Assembly (NCBI GenBank): GCA_943788095.1
Contig: CALSOZ010000001.1
Coordinates: 434,001-498,000 of the forward strand
DNA: 64,000 nucleotides
Direction of reading: 5' to 3'
Source: an uncultured Flavobacteriaceae bacterium
Lineage (GTDB): Bacteria; Bacteroidota; Bacteroidia; Flavobacteriales; Flavobacteriaceae
Part shown: positions 9,300 to 19,558 of the stretch, piece by piece
Layout: the number at the start of each line of letters is the position of its first letter
How positions within the stretch are numbered: position 1 is the stretch's first letter
Program-made: the position numbers and the translations under genes
The notes under the pieces: model-generated
The model's database searches: none
Told to the model about the DNA's origin: nothing
Seen by the model: the letters and a program-made list of their open reading frames with translations, nothing else

Positions 9300-12200
9300 A
9301 TGAAAAATTATGTGCTTTTTATAAGCCTAATGTTTACAGTATTATTTAGTTGGGGTCAAGGCCTTCACACTCAAGGAACACAAATTGTTAATTCAAATAA
9401 TGAAGAAGTTCTTTTAAGAGGCTACGGACCTGGAGGATGGCAAATCATGGAAGGTTACATGATGCAAACCTCTGGATTTGCAGGGTCCCAACACGAGATA
9501 AAAGAGAAGTTGGTCGAATTGATGGGAGAAAGCAATACAGAAACCTTTTTCAACAAATGGCGAGAAAACCATTTTACGCAACGGGACGTAGATTCTTTGG
9601 CAGCATGGGGGTTCAATAGCATTCGTATTCCAATGCATTACAATCTATTTACTCTCCCTATCGAAGAAGAAGCGGTAGCAGGAGAAAACACTTGGACAGA
9701 AACAGGGTTTGAATTGATAGATGATGTTTTAGCTTGGGCAGCACCTCACGATATTTATGTCATTTTAGACATGCATGCAACTCCTGGAGGACAAGGGGCT
9801 GGTTCAGAAATTAATGATTATGACCCTTCAAAACCATCATTATGGGAAAGCCAAGAAAACAGAGACAAGCTTGTAGCTTTATGGACCAGAATTGCGGACC
9901 GATATAAAAATAACGAATGGATTGGTGGTTATGACCTCATCAATGAAACCCATTGGAACTTACCAGGAAATACATTATTACGAGAAGTCTTTGAAGACAT
10001 TACTGCAGGGATTCGGAGTGTAGATACAAATCACATTATATATATTGAAGGAAACTCTTATGCTAACGATCACAGTGGGTTAACACCGCCTTGGGATGAT
10101 AATATGGTTTACAGTTTTCACAAATACTGGAGTACCAACAACCCAGGAGATTTGGATTGGATTCTTCCACTCAGAGAACAACAAAACGTTCCACTTTGGA
10201 TGGGAGAATCTGGAGAGAACTCCAATACATGGTTTACGGATGCTGTATCACTTTTTGAAGACAATAACATTGGCTGGGCCTGGTGGGCCGTTCGTAAAAT
10301 TGGCGATATAGACAGCCCATACGCTATTGATATCAATCCAGGATATCAAGATATTTTAGACTATTGGCAAGGAAATGGTTCGCAACCAACCCAAACAGAA
10401 GCTTTTAATAGCATGATGGCACTTGCGGATAATTTATTGGTGGAAAATAGTAGGTTTCGAAAAGATATTCCTGATGCATTGATAAGACAAGTTCAAACGG
10501 ATGAAACGATTCCATACAATGGAACAGCATCTGTAATTCCAGGGGTCGTTCATATGTCAGATTTTGATTTAGGTAAAAATAATTTTGCATACTATGATAC
10601 GGTAGTGGGCGACTATAATTTATCTACTGGAGATTACACTGCATGGAACAGTGGATGGTCTTACAGAAATGACGGAGTCGATATCGAAAAAAATACAGAT
10701 GATGTTAATAGTAATGGATTCCATGTTGGTTTTGTTGAGCAAGGAGAATGGATGAAATATACGGTAAATATTACTGAAGCAGCCGTTTATAAAGCAACTG
10801 TTAGAGTTGCAACACAAGAAACTGGTGGAGAATTCTACCTTTCGATAGACGAACAAGAAATAACGGCGACACAAGTTGTAAGTTCAACTGGAGGATGGAC
10901 GCAATTTTCAATGTTTGAAATTGAAGACATTATTCTTCCTGAAGGTCAACACAGCTTAAAATTACATATCAATAACAGTATTCCTGTAAATTTTAGCAGC
11001 ATTGAATTTGAAACTACAGCAACCGTAGATGCATTGGCACTAACCGCTTTAAATGGTAAAACTGGTGCTGACGAAAAATCTTTAGAAGTTACAATTAGCG
11101 AGCCTGTTTTGGAAGCATCCTTAAACGCTGCCCGAAGATCAATTTATAGTTTTGATTAACGAAGAAGAAAAGACGGTTACATCTGTTACAACAGACCCTT
11201 TAAGGGATCGCATCATTGTTCTTAACCTAGAGGATTTCTTTCTTTTAGGTGATGTAATAACCGTGAGTTATACAGGAACTACAATTGAATCCCAATCAAA
11301 TAAAACTTTAAATACATTTACGGATTTAATTATTAATAACATAGCTCCACAACGCGTTGTAATCCCCGCGCTTATTCAGGTCGAAGATTACGATTTTATG
11401 GAAGGAATGGGATTAGAAGACACTTCTGATGAAGGAGGCGGTCAAAATTTAGGCTATACAGATCCAGGCGATTATGCCGATTACTCCATTTTTGTTCCAC
11501 AAACAGGTTTATACGGAATTAAACTTAGAATCGCTGGATTTAGCCAGGGACAAATTGGGTTGTATACGGTTGATGAAAATGCTGTAGAAACGGAACTAAT
11601 TGTCATGAATACTGTGATTACTAATGGGTGGCAAACTTGGGAAACAATTGCAGACAACTTGACTATTGAGAAAGGAATACACACGTTAAGAATGCGAATT
11701 TTAACAGGTGGATTTAATTTTAATTGGATGGAATTCGATTACCCAGATAGTGACGGCGATGGTGTCTTAGATGATAATGACGATTGCCAAAACACACCCG
11801 AAGGCGCTATTGTGGATGTCACCGGCTGCGAAATTTTCTCTTTACCTACAGAAAATTATGTACTAGCAGTGTATAGTGAAACCTGTAGGTCTCAAAACAA
11901 CGGGAGCATATCAGTATCAGCCGAAGCAAACTATAATTATACAGTTTCTTTAAATGGTGAAAATTACGCAACAACTGAAACATTTTCATCTGATATTAGT
12001 TTCGAAAATTTATCAGCTGGAACTTATGTATTATGCATCACAATAGATGGGCAACCAGAGTATGAACAGTGTTTTACAATCGTTGTAATTGAGCCAGATG
12101 AACTCATTATTAATGCGGACCGCGTTGCTAATTCTTCGAGCTTAAATATCACTTTAGACGGAGGAGAAGTGTATTATATTACCTTAAATGATGAAACATT

Positions 12201-12555
12201 CATGACCGATGAGAGTGCCATTGAATTATCATTATCTACGGGTACAAATACATTGAGTATAAAAACAAACAAAGAGTGTCAAGGAGTGTATGAAAAAACC
12301 ATAGTTGTTGGTAGTGAGCCTATATTATATCCCAATCCTGTTCAGGATATGTTATTTATAAATATCGGGCTTACAAACCTGACTAGAATCCCAGTAGAGA
12401 TTTATGATTTGACAGGGAAATTAATCGTGTCTAAAACATACAGCCCGACGTCCAATACATTATCAATCGATGTGTCAAATATTGAAAGTGGATTTTTTAT
12501 ATTAAAAATAACTACATCAGAAAAGACCCATAATTATAAAATTATAAAACAATGA
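9300..12555 (+). CDS. Multimodular GH5 glycoside hydrolase with two CBM6-like domains and T9SS domain, one frameshift
   Basis: The signal peptide ends near FSWGQ. A GH5 catalytic domain follows (about 25-380), with the acid/base in DLINETHW (E216) and the nucleophile in WMGESGE (E303). Then come a CBM6-like domain (about 415-565), a short beta linker domain, a second CBM6-like domain (IQVEDYDFMEGMG), a calcium-binding thrombospondin-type stretch (DSDGDGVLDDNDDC) and a T9SS sorting domain (LYPNPVQD... ending KIIKQ). The first frame stops at 11159; removing one C from CCC at 11131-11133 joins it to the frame that ends at 12555, giving about 1084 residues. It should be an extracellular beta-glucanase, but I cannot assign the GH5 subfamily. 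The last 4 bp overlap the next start (ATGA), so the two are translationally linked. Confidence 0.85.
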
Positions 12556-13253
12556 AACAGATCAAAAATATAATTTCGATAAGTTTATATTTAATAATCA
12601 TTGTAAGCTCATGTAGTAGTGAGCAAGATGACACTGCAATGACCAGTGAGCCCGCCCCAGCAGCAGCAGCACTCATATTTCCTGAAAACAACACAGAATG
12701 TAATGAAGGTACCGTTATTAATGAGACTGAAACAGATGTACTCTTTCAGTGGCAAGAAGCTACAAATGCAAGTTCTTATATATTACAAATTACAAATTTA
12801 AATGATGGGACCTCAAGAAATATAAGCACACTTTCAAATGAATTTTTAATCCGTGTTTTAAGAGGGACCCCTTATTCGTGGTCTGTAAAATCCTTAGCAA
12901 GTGGCACAACACAAACCACAGAAAGTGAAGTTTGGAAATTTTATAACGCAGGCCTTCCTCAAGAAAGTCATCCCCCATTTCCAGCGGAAGCTGTGAGCCC
13001 TCAATCGGGTGCTAGTGTTAATGAAGGTGTCGTAAATTTACAATGGGAAGCAACAGATATTGATAATGATATAGCTTCCTACACCATGTACCTTGATACG
13101 GTAAATCCTCCAGCCAATGAAATTGGGAGTACAAGCAATACAAATACAAATAGTACTGTGACTTCTGGTGAAGTTTACTATTGGAAGGTCGTTACAATAG
13201 ATCAAAATGGAAACACATCAAATTCGCAAATTTTTGAATTTAGTGTCAATTAA
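12552..13253 (+). CDS. Fn3-like surface lipoprotein of the glucan locus
   Basis: The 233-residue lipoprotein has the signal LYLIIIVSSCSSEQDD and two tandem beta-sandwich domains resembling fibronectin type III. One has the strands VLFQWQEATNASSYILQI and GTPYSWSV; the other VNLQWEATDIDNDIASYTMY and VYYWKVVT. No catalytic motif is visible. Its start overlaps the stop of the GH5 gene, and the GH16 gene follows 16 bp downstream, so it is made together with the enzymes. A scaffold or glycan-binding role at the outer membrane is inferred; the exact function is unknown. Confidence 0.7.
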   Translation: MKQIKNIISISLYLIIIVSSCSSEQDDTAMTSEPAPAAAALIFPENNTECNEGTVINETETDVLFQWQEATNASSYILQITNLNDGTSRNISTLSNEFLIRVLRGTPYSWSVKSLASGTTQTTESEVWKFYNAGLPQESHPPFPAEAVSPQSGASVNEGVVNLQWEATDIDNDIASYTMYLDTVNPPANEIGSTSNTNTNSTVTSGEVYYWKVVTIDQNGNTSNSQIFEFSVN

Positions 13254-13269
13254 ATATAAATACAAGAAA

Positions 13270-14115
13270 ATGAAATACGGCATCTATACTATGATAGCAA
13301 TATGCTTGCTATCTTGCATCAAAGAAAACAAAGGAGATACACATATTGTCGAAGATACTGTTTGGGAAATAGACTTCTTAGATAATTTTGACACTTTCAA
13401 TTCCGATAATTGGCAGGATCAACGTATTTGGGTCAATAACGAAACACACTGCTATGTTCCTGACAATGAATTTGGCACTAGAGAAGTTAGTGATGGCACT
13501 TTAAAATTAAAAGTTGTTAATATTGGAAAAAAACGTCCTTGCGACAATTTCGATAAACACGGAAATCAGCACCCAGAAACACAATATGTAGCGGGTCGTA
13601 TCGCTTCAAAAAACCGAAAAGAATTTATTAAAGGGAAATGGACCGCAAGATTAAAATTAAGAAACAACGGAGAGCCAAGTATGTTTCCCGCTTGGTGGAT
13701 TTTAGGTTCACAAAATAATGAATCCCCTGTCCAAGAAGCCGATGAAACTGTTTGTTGGCCTATGACTGGTTCTGGGGAGATTGATATTTTTGAACATCAT
13801 GGAGATCATCATAAAAACAGTTTCACAACTGGTGCTATTAAAAGTTTAGAGGAATGCAACAAGGGAGATTGGTGGACTTTGCGTAAAAGTTTAAATGCGA
13901 ATTTAGGCGAATTTCACGAATACTCTGTTGAATGGGAGAAAGATGATTTAGTGTATCGTCTCGATGAAAAAGAAGTGTACCGCAACATAGGGGAAGGAAA
14001 TAAGTATCCTGAATCTATGTTTGCGATTTTAAACTATGCAAAAATTACCGATTCACCAATGGAGGGCGAATGGGTTATGGAGGTCGATTGGGTAAAACAT
14101 GAATATAGAAAGTAA
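13270..14115 (+). CDS. GH16 laminarinase-type endo-beta-1,3-glucanase, lipoprotein
   Basis: The catalytic signature is GEIDIFEHHG, with nucleophile E170, D172 and acid/base E175 of the GH16 ExDxxE motif. It lies in a jelly-roll domain with FPAWWILGS just before it. I chose the ATG at 13270 rather than one 63 bp upstream because it gives a clean lipoprotein signal (MIAICLLSCIKE) and avoids overlap with the preceding gene. The 281-residue protein has only the catalytic domain. It should be anchored in the outer membrane and cut beta-1,3-glucan such as laminarin into oligosaccharides for SusCD. The family also contains agarases, carrageenases and porphyranases, but the neighbouring GH30 favours glucan. 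Confidence 0.88.
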   Translation: MKYGIYTMIAICLLSCIKENKGDTHIVEDTVWEIDFLDNFDTFNSDNWQDQRIWVNNETHCYVPDNEFGTREVSDGTLKLKVVNIGKKRPCDNFDKHGNQHPETQYVAGRIASKNRKEFIKGKWTARLKLRNNGEPSMFPAWWILGSQNNESPVQEADETVCWPMTGSGEIDIFEHHGDHHKNSFTTGAIKSLEECNKGDWWTLRKSLNANLGEFHEYSVEWEKDDLVYRLDEKEVYRNIGEGNKYPESMFAILNYAKITDSPMEGEWVMEVDWVKHEYRK

Positions 14116-14128
14116 TTCACTTTAAACG

Positions 14129-15604
14129 ATGATTAGGAAATATTATAAACTACTAAGTCTTTTGGTTTTAATCACCTCATGTAAAGACGCAAAAGTTGGT
14201 ACAGCAGAAACGAAGGAAGCTGTTTTAAACGAAGGAAGCTACACTAGCAAAACGCTTGAGGTATATACCACAGCTAGGGATACTGAGTTGCGATTAGCGA
14301 AAACAAATCAACTGGAATTTAAAAATAAAGTACAACCCTTAGAAACTGAAATAGCAATTTTTGTAAATACAAAAAAAACATTTCAAAAATATCTAGGAAT
14401 TGGTGGAGCTATAACGGATGCTTCAGCTGAAGTTTTTTCAACTTTGAATCCTGAAAAACAAAATGAACTGCTTCAATCCTATTTTGGGAAGGGTGGTATT
14501 GGGTACAATATTATAAGAACAAGCATTCATAGTAGTGATTTTGGCTTAGGGAGCCACACCTACATTGACGAAGGTGATGATAAGCTAGAAACATTTTCAA
14601 TCAAAAAAGATAAGGTAAAAAGAATCCCTTTCATAAAAAGAGCGATTGAATTGATTGATGACAATTTAGTGTTTTATGCAAGCCCATGGAGTCCCCCAGC
14701 TTTTATGAAAACCAACAAAAATATGCTTAGAGGGGGGAAACTCCTTCCAGAATTTCGTCAAGCTTGGGCTAATTACTATGTAAAATTTATTGAAGCTTAT
14801 GAAGCTGAAGGGATTCCTGTTTGGGGGTTGACCATACAAAACGAGCCCATGGCAACTCAACGCTGGGAATCTTGTATTTACACCGCTGAAGAAGAACGTG
14901 ATTTCTTAAAGTATTATTTAGGGCCCACTCTTGAAAAAGCAGGTATGGGTGCTAAAAATATTGTGGTATGGGATCATAATCGAGACCTTATTACAAATAG
15001 AGCTAATACTATTTTTGAAGACCCAGAGGCTTCAAAATATGCTTGGGGAATTGGCTTTCATTGGTATGAAACCTGGACGGGTGGATTGCCCAAATATGAT
15101 AATTTAAAAAATATCAATGAATCGTTTCCAACAAAAAACATGCTTTTTACAGAAGGGTGTCAAGAAAATTTTAATTCCGAAAGACTGCATCATTGGCCAA
15201 ACGCAGAACGCTATGGAAACTCTATGATTAACGACTTTAATAGTGGAGTTGTGGGGTGGACAGATTGGAATATTCTTTTAGATGAAAGAGGAGGTCCAAA
15301 TCACGTTCAAAATTTTTGCTTTGCTCCTATTCATGCAAATAAAAAAACAAGTGAATTAATATATACCCCTACTTTTTACTATATTGGTCACTTTTCAAAA
15401 TTTATTAAACCGGGTGCCGTTCGTGTGAGTACAACAACAAGTCGTACTTCAATAGAAAGCACTTCGTTTATGAACAAAAACGGAAAGATCGTCACTGTCG
15501 TAATGAATCCAACAGACACTAAAATCGTTTACAAACTGATCGTTAATAACAGTGAAGCTCTTTTAGAAATTGCACCGCGCGCGATGCAATCCATAGTTTA
15601 TTAA
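14129..15604 (+). CDS. GH30 glycosidase (probable beta-1,6-glucanase or beta-glucosidase), lipoprotein
   Basis: The 491-residue lipoprotein (signal SLLVLITSCKDAK) has the GH30 (beta/alpha)8 barrel with GIGGAITDASAEVF near residue 90, FYASPWSPPAFMK, the acid/base Glu in LTIQNEPMA (E239) and the nucleophile in LFTEGCQE (E342). A small C-terminal beta domain follows. GH30 enzymes of flavobacterial laminarin loci typically hydrolyse the beta-1,6 branches, which complements the GH16 enzyme 13 bp upstream. Subfamily 3 is my guess from the overall sequence style. Confidence 0.87.
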   Translation: MIRKYYKLLSLLVLITSCKDAKVGTAETKEAVLNEGSYTSKTLEVYTTARDTELRLAKTNQLEFKNKVQPLETEIAIFVNTKKTFQKYLGIGGAITDASAEVFSTLNPEKQNELLQSYFGKGGIGYNIIRTSIHSSDFGLGSHTYIDEGDDKLETFSIKKDKVKRIPFIKRAIELIDDNLVFYASPWSPPAFMKTNKNMLRGGKLLPEFRQAWANYYVKFIEAYEAEGIPVWGLTIQNEPMATQRWESCIYTAEEERDFLKYYLGPTLEKAGMGAKNIVVWDHNRDLITNRANTIFEDPEASKYAWGIGFHWYETWTGGLPKYDNLKNINESFPTKNMLFTEGCQENFNSERLHHWPNAERYGNSMINDFNSGVVGWTDWNILLDERGGPNHVQNFCFAPIHANKKTSELIYTPTFYYIGHFSKFIKPGAVRVSTTTSRTSIESTSFMNKNGKIVTVVMNPTDTKIVYKLIVNNSEALLEIAPRAMQSIVY

Positions 15605-15633
15605 AAATATAAAGACGTTAAATTCCACAGATT

Positions 15634-17169
15634 ATGAATAGAAAGCTTGTATTTATTGCATTTGTAGTATCCTTAGGAGGCTTCCTTTTTGGGTTTGATG
15701 CTGGAATTATTTCTGGAGTTATGTCCTTTGCAGGACCAGAATTTGAATTAAACGAAATACAGTCTGGATGGGTCGTAAGTGCACCATCATTTGCAGCAAT
15801 GATTGCAATGTTATTTTCTGGTAGATTAAGTGATCTTTTGGGGAGGAGAAAATTACTCATTTTTGTTGCTTTTTTGTATGCAATCTCTGCGGTTCTATCC
15901 GCTGCTGCAACTTCTTATGAAATCTTATATATCGCAAGAATGATTGGTGGATTGGCCTTTGGTGCTGCCTTGGTATTAGCGCCTATGTACATCGCTGAAA
16001 TATCAACTGCAGAAAACAGAGGTAAATTGGTTACCATACAACAACTAAATATTGTATTTGGTTTTTTCGCGGCCTTTCTAAGTAATTACTTTTTCAATAA
16101 ATACAACACTCCAAATAGTGATTTTCTTACAGATGAAAATGTTTGGAGGTGGATGCTAGGCGTCGAATTAATTCCAGCAATTTTATACTTCATATTTTTG
16201 TTTTTTGTCCCTAAAAGTCCGCGATGGTTGTATCTAAAAAATCATATTTCTGATGCAAAAGAAGTTTTAATAAGACTTCACGGAAACGAAAGAGGTCATA
16301 CAGAGGTCACTTCTATAGAAAATAGCATACTTACTGATAAAGACACTTCGACGTTAAAACTAACAGATTTATTAAAAAAATCGTTGCGCTTCATAATAAT
16401 TATAGGTTTAATTATAGGCGTACTTCAACAAATTACAGGAATCAATGCCGTTTACTTTTATGCAACGTCTATATTTAAACAAACAGGAATTGGTAGTGAT
16501 GCTGCTTTTTCATCTGGGGTGTTATTAAGTACTGTTTCGGTTGTTTTCACTTTTGTCGCCATCTACCTAATTGATAGAATGGGGAGAAGACCCTTATTGT
16601 TAATCGGCACTGCTGGGATTGCTATAAGTTTATTATTATGTGCTTATGGATTTGACAAGGCTACATATCAACTTTCCAAAGAGAAAATTTCTCAGTTTGA
16701 TTTTTCTAATTCAGAAAAATTAATACATTTTTCCGACAGAATTTATGACAATGACCTCGATTTTAAAAATGATGTAAAATCTGCCTTAGGAAATGCAACA
16801 TATATTAAAAATGATGGTGAAATTTTAGAAGCGGCAACTAAAATAAATGCCACTTTAGTCTTAATTGGAATTCTTGGTTTTATAGCTTGTTTTGCATTTT
16901 CTTTAGGCCCAGTAATGTGGGTGTTGTTGTCCGAGTTATATCCATTAAAATACAGGGGATTGGCCATAGGTGTAATTGCATTTGTTAATTCACTTATTAG
17001 TTCTTTGGTTCAATTAATTTTCCCTTGGGAACTTTCAAATTTAGGAAACGCATTAACCTTTTTCATCTATGGATTCATTGCTTTAATAGGCTTCTTTATC
17101 CTCTTAAAACTATTACCAGAAACGAAAGGGAAATCTTTAGAGGAGTTAGAAAAAGAGTTGGTAGGCTAG
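15634..17169 (+). CDS. MFS sugar porter (sugar/proton symporter type)
   Basis: The 511-residue inner-membrane protein has 12 predicted transmembrane segments and the sugar-porter signatures: GRLSDLLGRRKLL after TM2, PKSPRWL before the central loop, DRMGRRPLLLIG after TM8 and the C-terminal PETKGKSLEEL. A loop insertion of about 60 residues (around 345-405) separates TM9 and TM10. It lies 29 bp after the GH30 gene and is the last gene of the locus, so it probably moves released glucose or short oligosaccharides from periplasm to cytoplasm. Confidence 0.88.
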   Translation: MNRKLVFIAFVVSLGGFLFGFDAGIISGVMSFAGPEFELNEIQSGWVVSAPSFAAMIAMLFSGRLSDLLGRRKLLIFVAFLYAISAVLSAAATSYEILYIARMIGGLAFGAALVLAPMYIAEISTAENRGKLVTIQQLNIVFGFFAAFLSNYFFNKYNTPNSDFLTDENVWRWMLGVELIPAILYFIFLFFVPKSPRWLYLKNHISDAKEVLIRLHGNERGHTEVTSIENSILTDKDTSTLKLTDLLKKSLRFIIIIGLIIGVLQQITGINAVYFYATSIFKQTGIGSDAAFSSGVLLSTVSVVFTFVAIYLIDRMGRRPLLLIGTAGIAISLLLCAYGFDKATYQLSKEKISQFDFSNSEKLIHFSDRIYDNDLDFKNDVKSALGNATYIKNDGEILEAATKINATLVLIGILGFIACFAFSLGPVMWVLLSELYPLKYRGLAIGVIAFVNSLISSLVQLIFPWELSNLGNALTFFIYGFIALIGFFILLKLLPETKGKSLEELEKELVG

Positions 17170-17202
17170 CTGTTTAAAAGAAGTGGCTAAAAAGTCCGTA
17201 AC

Positions 17203-17977
17203 GGTTCTGTCGCATCTGCTAAAATTAAGCATCAAGTTTTAAACTAATTTAATTTTTTAAGAAGCTAATGATATAAATGATTTGTAGGTTGAACTTTCAG
17301 GGTTCACCAGTTGATTTTTCTTTATCATTCTAACTACTTCTATTCCTGATATGGTTCTCTTTGCTGATTCAAATTCTTTAAAACCTAGACCTAGCATAAT
17401 ACGCCACTTTATCATTCGATGGTCTTGTTCTACAATATTATTGAGGTATTTGCATTGCCTTATTTTTATGTTTGAATAGTTTCTTCGATTGTATAGTTTT
17501 ATCGCAGCTTTATTCGACCCACTCTTATCGATGTTTATAAGTTCTGGATTAACATTATTCTCTATGGCTTTGATTAAAAATTTCTGTGCAGATATACGTT
17601 GTCTTCTTTTAGTTAACAAAAAGTCTACAGTATTCCCTTCTTTATCAACTGCTCTGTATAAATATCTCCACTCACCCTTTACCTTAATATAGGTTTCATC
17701 TAGTCTCCACCTTTTTCCAACTAATTTTTTTCTCTTTCTGAATTGTTGTTCTACAAGGGGTGTGAATTTGAATACCCAGCGTTGAATAGTAGCATGATCA
17801 ACTTTGACTCCTCTGATAGATAAAAGTTCTTCTACATCTCTATAGCTAAGACTAAACCTTAATTTGAAGTAAACAGCTTGTAATATGATTGCTTTAGGAA
17901 AACAGTGACCTTTGAACATCTTTTTGTTGTAAATATAAAAAAATAAAATTTTTCATTACATTAGATGCGACAGAACC
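17203..17977 (-). mobile_element. IS6-family insertion sequence
   Basis: The 775-bp element is bounded by inverted repeats beginning GGTTCTGTCGCATCT, at 17203-17217 on the + strand and, inverted, at 17963-17977. It contains one DDE transposase gene. The GGTTCTG ends and the size are typical of IS6/IS26-like elements. The flanking 8-mers (TCCGTAAC on the left, ATTAAGTG on the right) do not match, so there is no target duplication. This points to rearrangement next to the element after insertion. Its right end abuts the 359-bp repeat exactly. Confidence 0.9.
17257..17919 (-). CDS. IS6-family DDE transposase
   Basis: The 220-residue transposase has an N-terminal helix-turn-helix region (SLSYRDVEELLSIRGVKVDH, TIQRWV) and the catalytic triad of the IS6 family: D74 in WRLDETYIKVKGEWRYLYRA, D131 in NIDKSGSNKAA and E164 in NNIVEQDHR. 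Its length is close to normal for the family and the triad is complete, so it could be active. It fills nearly all of the IS between the inverted repeats. Confidence 0.93.
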   Translation of the reverse strand: MFKGHCFPKAIILQAVYFKLRFSLSYRDVEELLSIRGVKVDHATIQRWVFKFTPLVEQQFRKRKKLVGKRWRLDETYIKVKGEWRYLYRAVDKEGNTVDFLLTKRRQRISAQKFLIKAIENNVNPELINIDKSGSNKAAIKLYNRRNYSNIKIRQCKYLNNIVEQDHRMIKWRIMLGLGFKEFESAKRTISGIEVVRMIKKNQLVNPESSTYKSFISLAS

Positions 17978-17982
17978 ATTAA

Positions 17983-18147
17983 GTGGCGTTTTATCCTATC
18001 TTTGAAGTAATGCGAGACCTCGCTAAAACATTCAATCTTTTGACCTCAAATAATAATTTAGTCTTTTCAATTTCCAAAAACAAAACCGACCGACGAATCC
18101 GCGAGTATACATTGTCAAAAGAATTTAAAATCATAGTTAAAAAGTAA
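17983..18147 (+). pseudogene. Remnant of a propeller/wHTH regulator C-terminus (in repeat copy 1)
   Basis: The open stretch encodes about 54 residues, ending NNNLVFSISKNKTDRRIREY... then TAA. It resembles the end of the intact protein at 20323-21612 (KKRGLIFSKNKNDKRIKQVS). The upstream part of the gene is missing because the IS6 element ends 5 bp before it. An internal ATG at 18010 could express 45 residues, but I read it as a fragment. Confidence 0.5.
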
Positions 18148-18230
18148 ACCCTGTCTTTAATTGTTAATACAATAATTTTAGGGATTTAAAATTTGAGTTG
18201 CTATAATATCTCTATCCGGAGACATAAAAA

Positions 18231-18262
18231 AACCAAAACGAAAGCTTTAGTTTTTTTATCCA
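18231..18262 (-). terminator. Terminator-like hairpin in repeat copy 1
   Basis: AAAAC (18235-18239) pairs with GTTTT (18250-18254) around an AAAGCTTT core, flanked by A-runs on one side and T-runs on the other. It can act in either direction; it sits just past the stop of the lipoprotein gene at 18291 on the minus strand. The same structure is present in repeat copy 2 near 22055-22086. Confidence 0.6.
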
Positions 18263-18290
18263 TTAGGATTGATTTATATTGTACAGTCAA

Positions 18291-19490
18291 TTAATCCACC
18301 AATTCAAAATAAATCTTTGCGAGTACATCCGAATCCCTGTCATTACTCATGATAAGAATTGCAGGGAGCTCAAAGGCACTATTTAATATATCCAAGAAGC
18401 CTTGACTGTTCATAAGTTCAAACATTGTACTGTTTTTAAACTTTTTTGGTACGTTATCAGTGTTAAGCTTTAAATTAAACGAAAAGTCAATAACATCCCC
18501 CTTTTTGAAATTAGCGGTAAATTTTCTGTCAGATGGGTCCCCTCCTAAAGAGGAGCCTCTTGAAAAGTTAAAGATTGTTTTTTGTTCAGGTGTGGAACTC
18601 ATTTTAGCCCCATAAAAACGTTCGTTTATATAAAAATCAAGAGAATTTGAAATGTTTTTTATTTTAACTGAAAACAAACTATCCATAGTAGATTCTATAT
18701 AAAAATCTAATCCATCTTCATTAGTAGTTTCCTTTGGTTTTAAATTTAAAAATGAACCCCCCTTTTTTGGAGGAGCTTTGTTGATCAATTTACCATTATT
18801 AAAAATGGTGTCTCTACTTAGTAGAAATTTGTATGAATTTGCCTTTATTTTAATTAATTGATCGGAAATGAGTTCAATTTTATTGTAGGATTGAACTAAT
18901 TTTTCTTCTTCAGATTTGGAAATATTTTCATTGAATATCTTTTTTATTAGAAGATGATTTTCACCATTTAATTTAATATTTCCTTGGTACGAGTAATCAC
19001 CATCACCAATCATGACATACTTAAGAGTTTTTCCGATCGAATCTATAGCAAAAACCACTTCACCTGATGAATAACTATCAGCTATTCTACCATTATTAAT
19101 GGAATTTTTAAGCCCTCTAAATTTACCCTTAATGAATTGTTTTGCATATTTATCAGGATTTTTAAATCCCATTTCTGAAGTTTGGGAGTTCAATAAATTC
19201 AAATCTTTTACAACAAACGTTTCATCTACTACATTCTCATACAGTTGGTAACGAAGTCGAATGATTTTCTCGTAACTCTCTCCAATCTTTTTTCCGTTTT
19301 CTAGAACCATAAAACAAGTTCCCGAATTATTTCCAATAAAAGCACTTCCTTCAAATTGCCCATAATTTGAATTAACGTTCTTAATTGAATCAAAAAGAGC
19401 TGTATTCAAAACTGTGTTTTTAGAATTACAGCTTATTGTCAAAACTCCAATTAACAATAAATTTAAAACTGATAAAATTTTCATTTTCAT
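18291..19490 (-). CDS. Lipoprotein of unknown function
   Basis: This 399-residue protein starts with a lipoprotein signal (LLLIGVLTISCNSKN). I do not recognise a family. The N-terminal half contains strands such as GKFRGLKNSINNGRIADSY and VMIGDGDYSYQGNIKL. A basic, proline-containing linker (INKAPPKKGGSF) precedes a C-terminal beta-rich domain that could bind a ligand at the cell surface. No enzyme motif is seen. Its last 15 codons are inside the 359-bp repeat and are duplicated without the rest of the gene at 22115-22160. The membrane protein gene upstream on the same strand is separated by a strong terminator, so the two are probably not co-transcribed. Confidence 0.6.
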   Translation of the reverse strand: MKMKILSVLNLLLIGVLTISCNSKNTVLNTALFDSIKNVNSNYGQFEGSAFIGNNSGTCFMVLENGKKIGESYEKIIRLRYQLYENVVDETFVVKDLNLLNSQTSEMGFKNPDKYAKQFIKGKFRGLKNSINNGRIADSYSSGEVVFAIDSIGKTLKYVMIGDGDYSYQGNIKLNGENHLLIKKIFNENISKSEEEKLVQSYNKIELISDQLIKIKANSYKFLLSRDTIFNNGKLINKAPPKKGGSFLNLKPKETTNEDGLDFYIESTMDSLFSVKIKNISNSLDFYINERFYGAKMSSTPEQKTIFNFSRGSSLGGDPSDRKFTANFKKGDVIDFSFNLKLNTDNVPKKFKNSTMFELMNSQGFLDILNSAFELPAILIMSNDRDSDVLAKIYFELVD

Positions 19491-19509
19491 ATATTTTCAC
19501 TGAACAAAA

Positions 19510-19535
19510 AACTCACAATACAAGTATTGTGAGTT
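19510..19535 (-). terminator. Rho-independent terminator of the gene at 19559-20233
   Basis: A perfect 12-bp stem (AACTCACAATAC with GTATTGTGAGTT) with a 2-nt spacer at its centre is followed on the minus strand by TTTTGTTC. It lies 24 bp past the stop of the minus-strand membrane protein gene and before the start of the lipoprotein gene. Confidence 0.8.
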
Positions 19536-19558
19536 AAAAAAAAAGACTAATAAAATAC

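Larger units (their letters stand above)
17978..18336. repeat. 359-bp direct repeat, copy 1
   Basis: This stretch is repeated 3824 bp downstream at 21802-22160, with no gaps and two mismatches that I can see (GCGAGTAT/GCGATTAT and TTGTTAATA/TTGTTTATA). It starts at the first base after the IS6 end. It holds the tail of a broken wHTH gene, a terminator-like hairpin, and the last 15 codons and stop of the lipoprotein gene at 18291. Because that gene continues intact beyond the repeat, copy 1 has the native right-hand context. Confidence 0.9.

Noticed and set aside
13207-13269. N-terminal extension of the GH16 gene to an upstream ATG
   Set aside because: It would overlap the preceding gene by 47 bp and bury the lipoprotein signal that starts at 13270.
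17195-17985. Target site duplication around the IS6 element
   Set aside because: The flanking 8-mers TCCGTAAC and ATTAAGTG differ.
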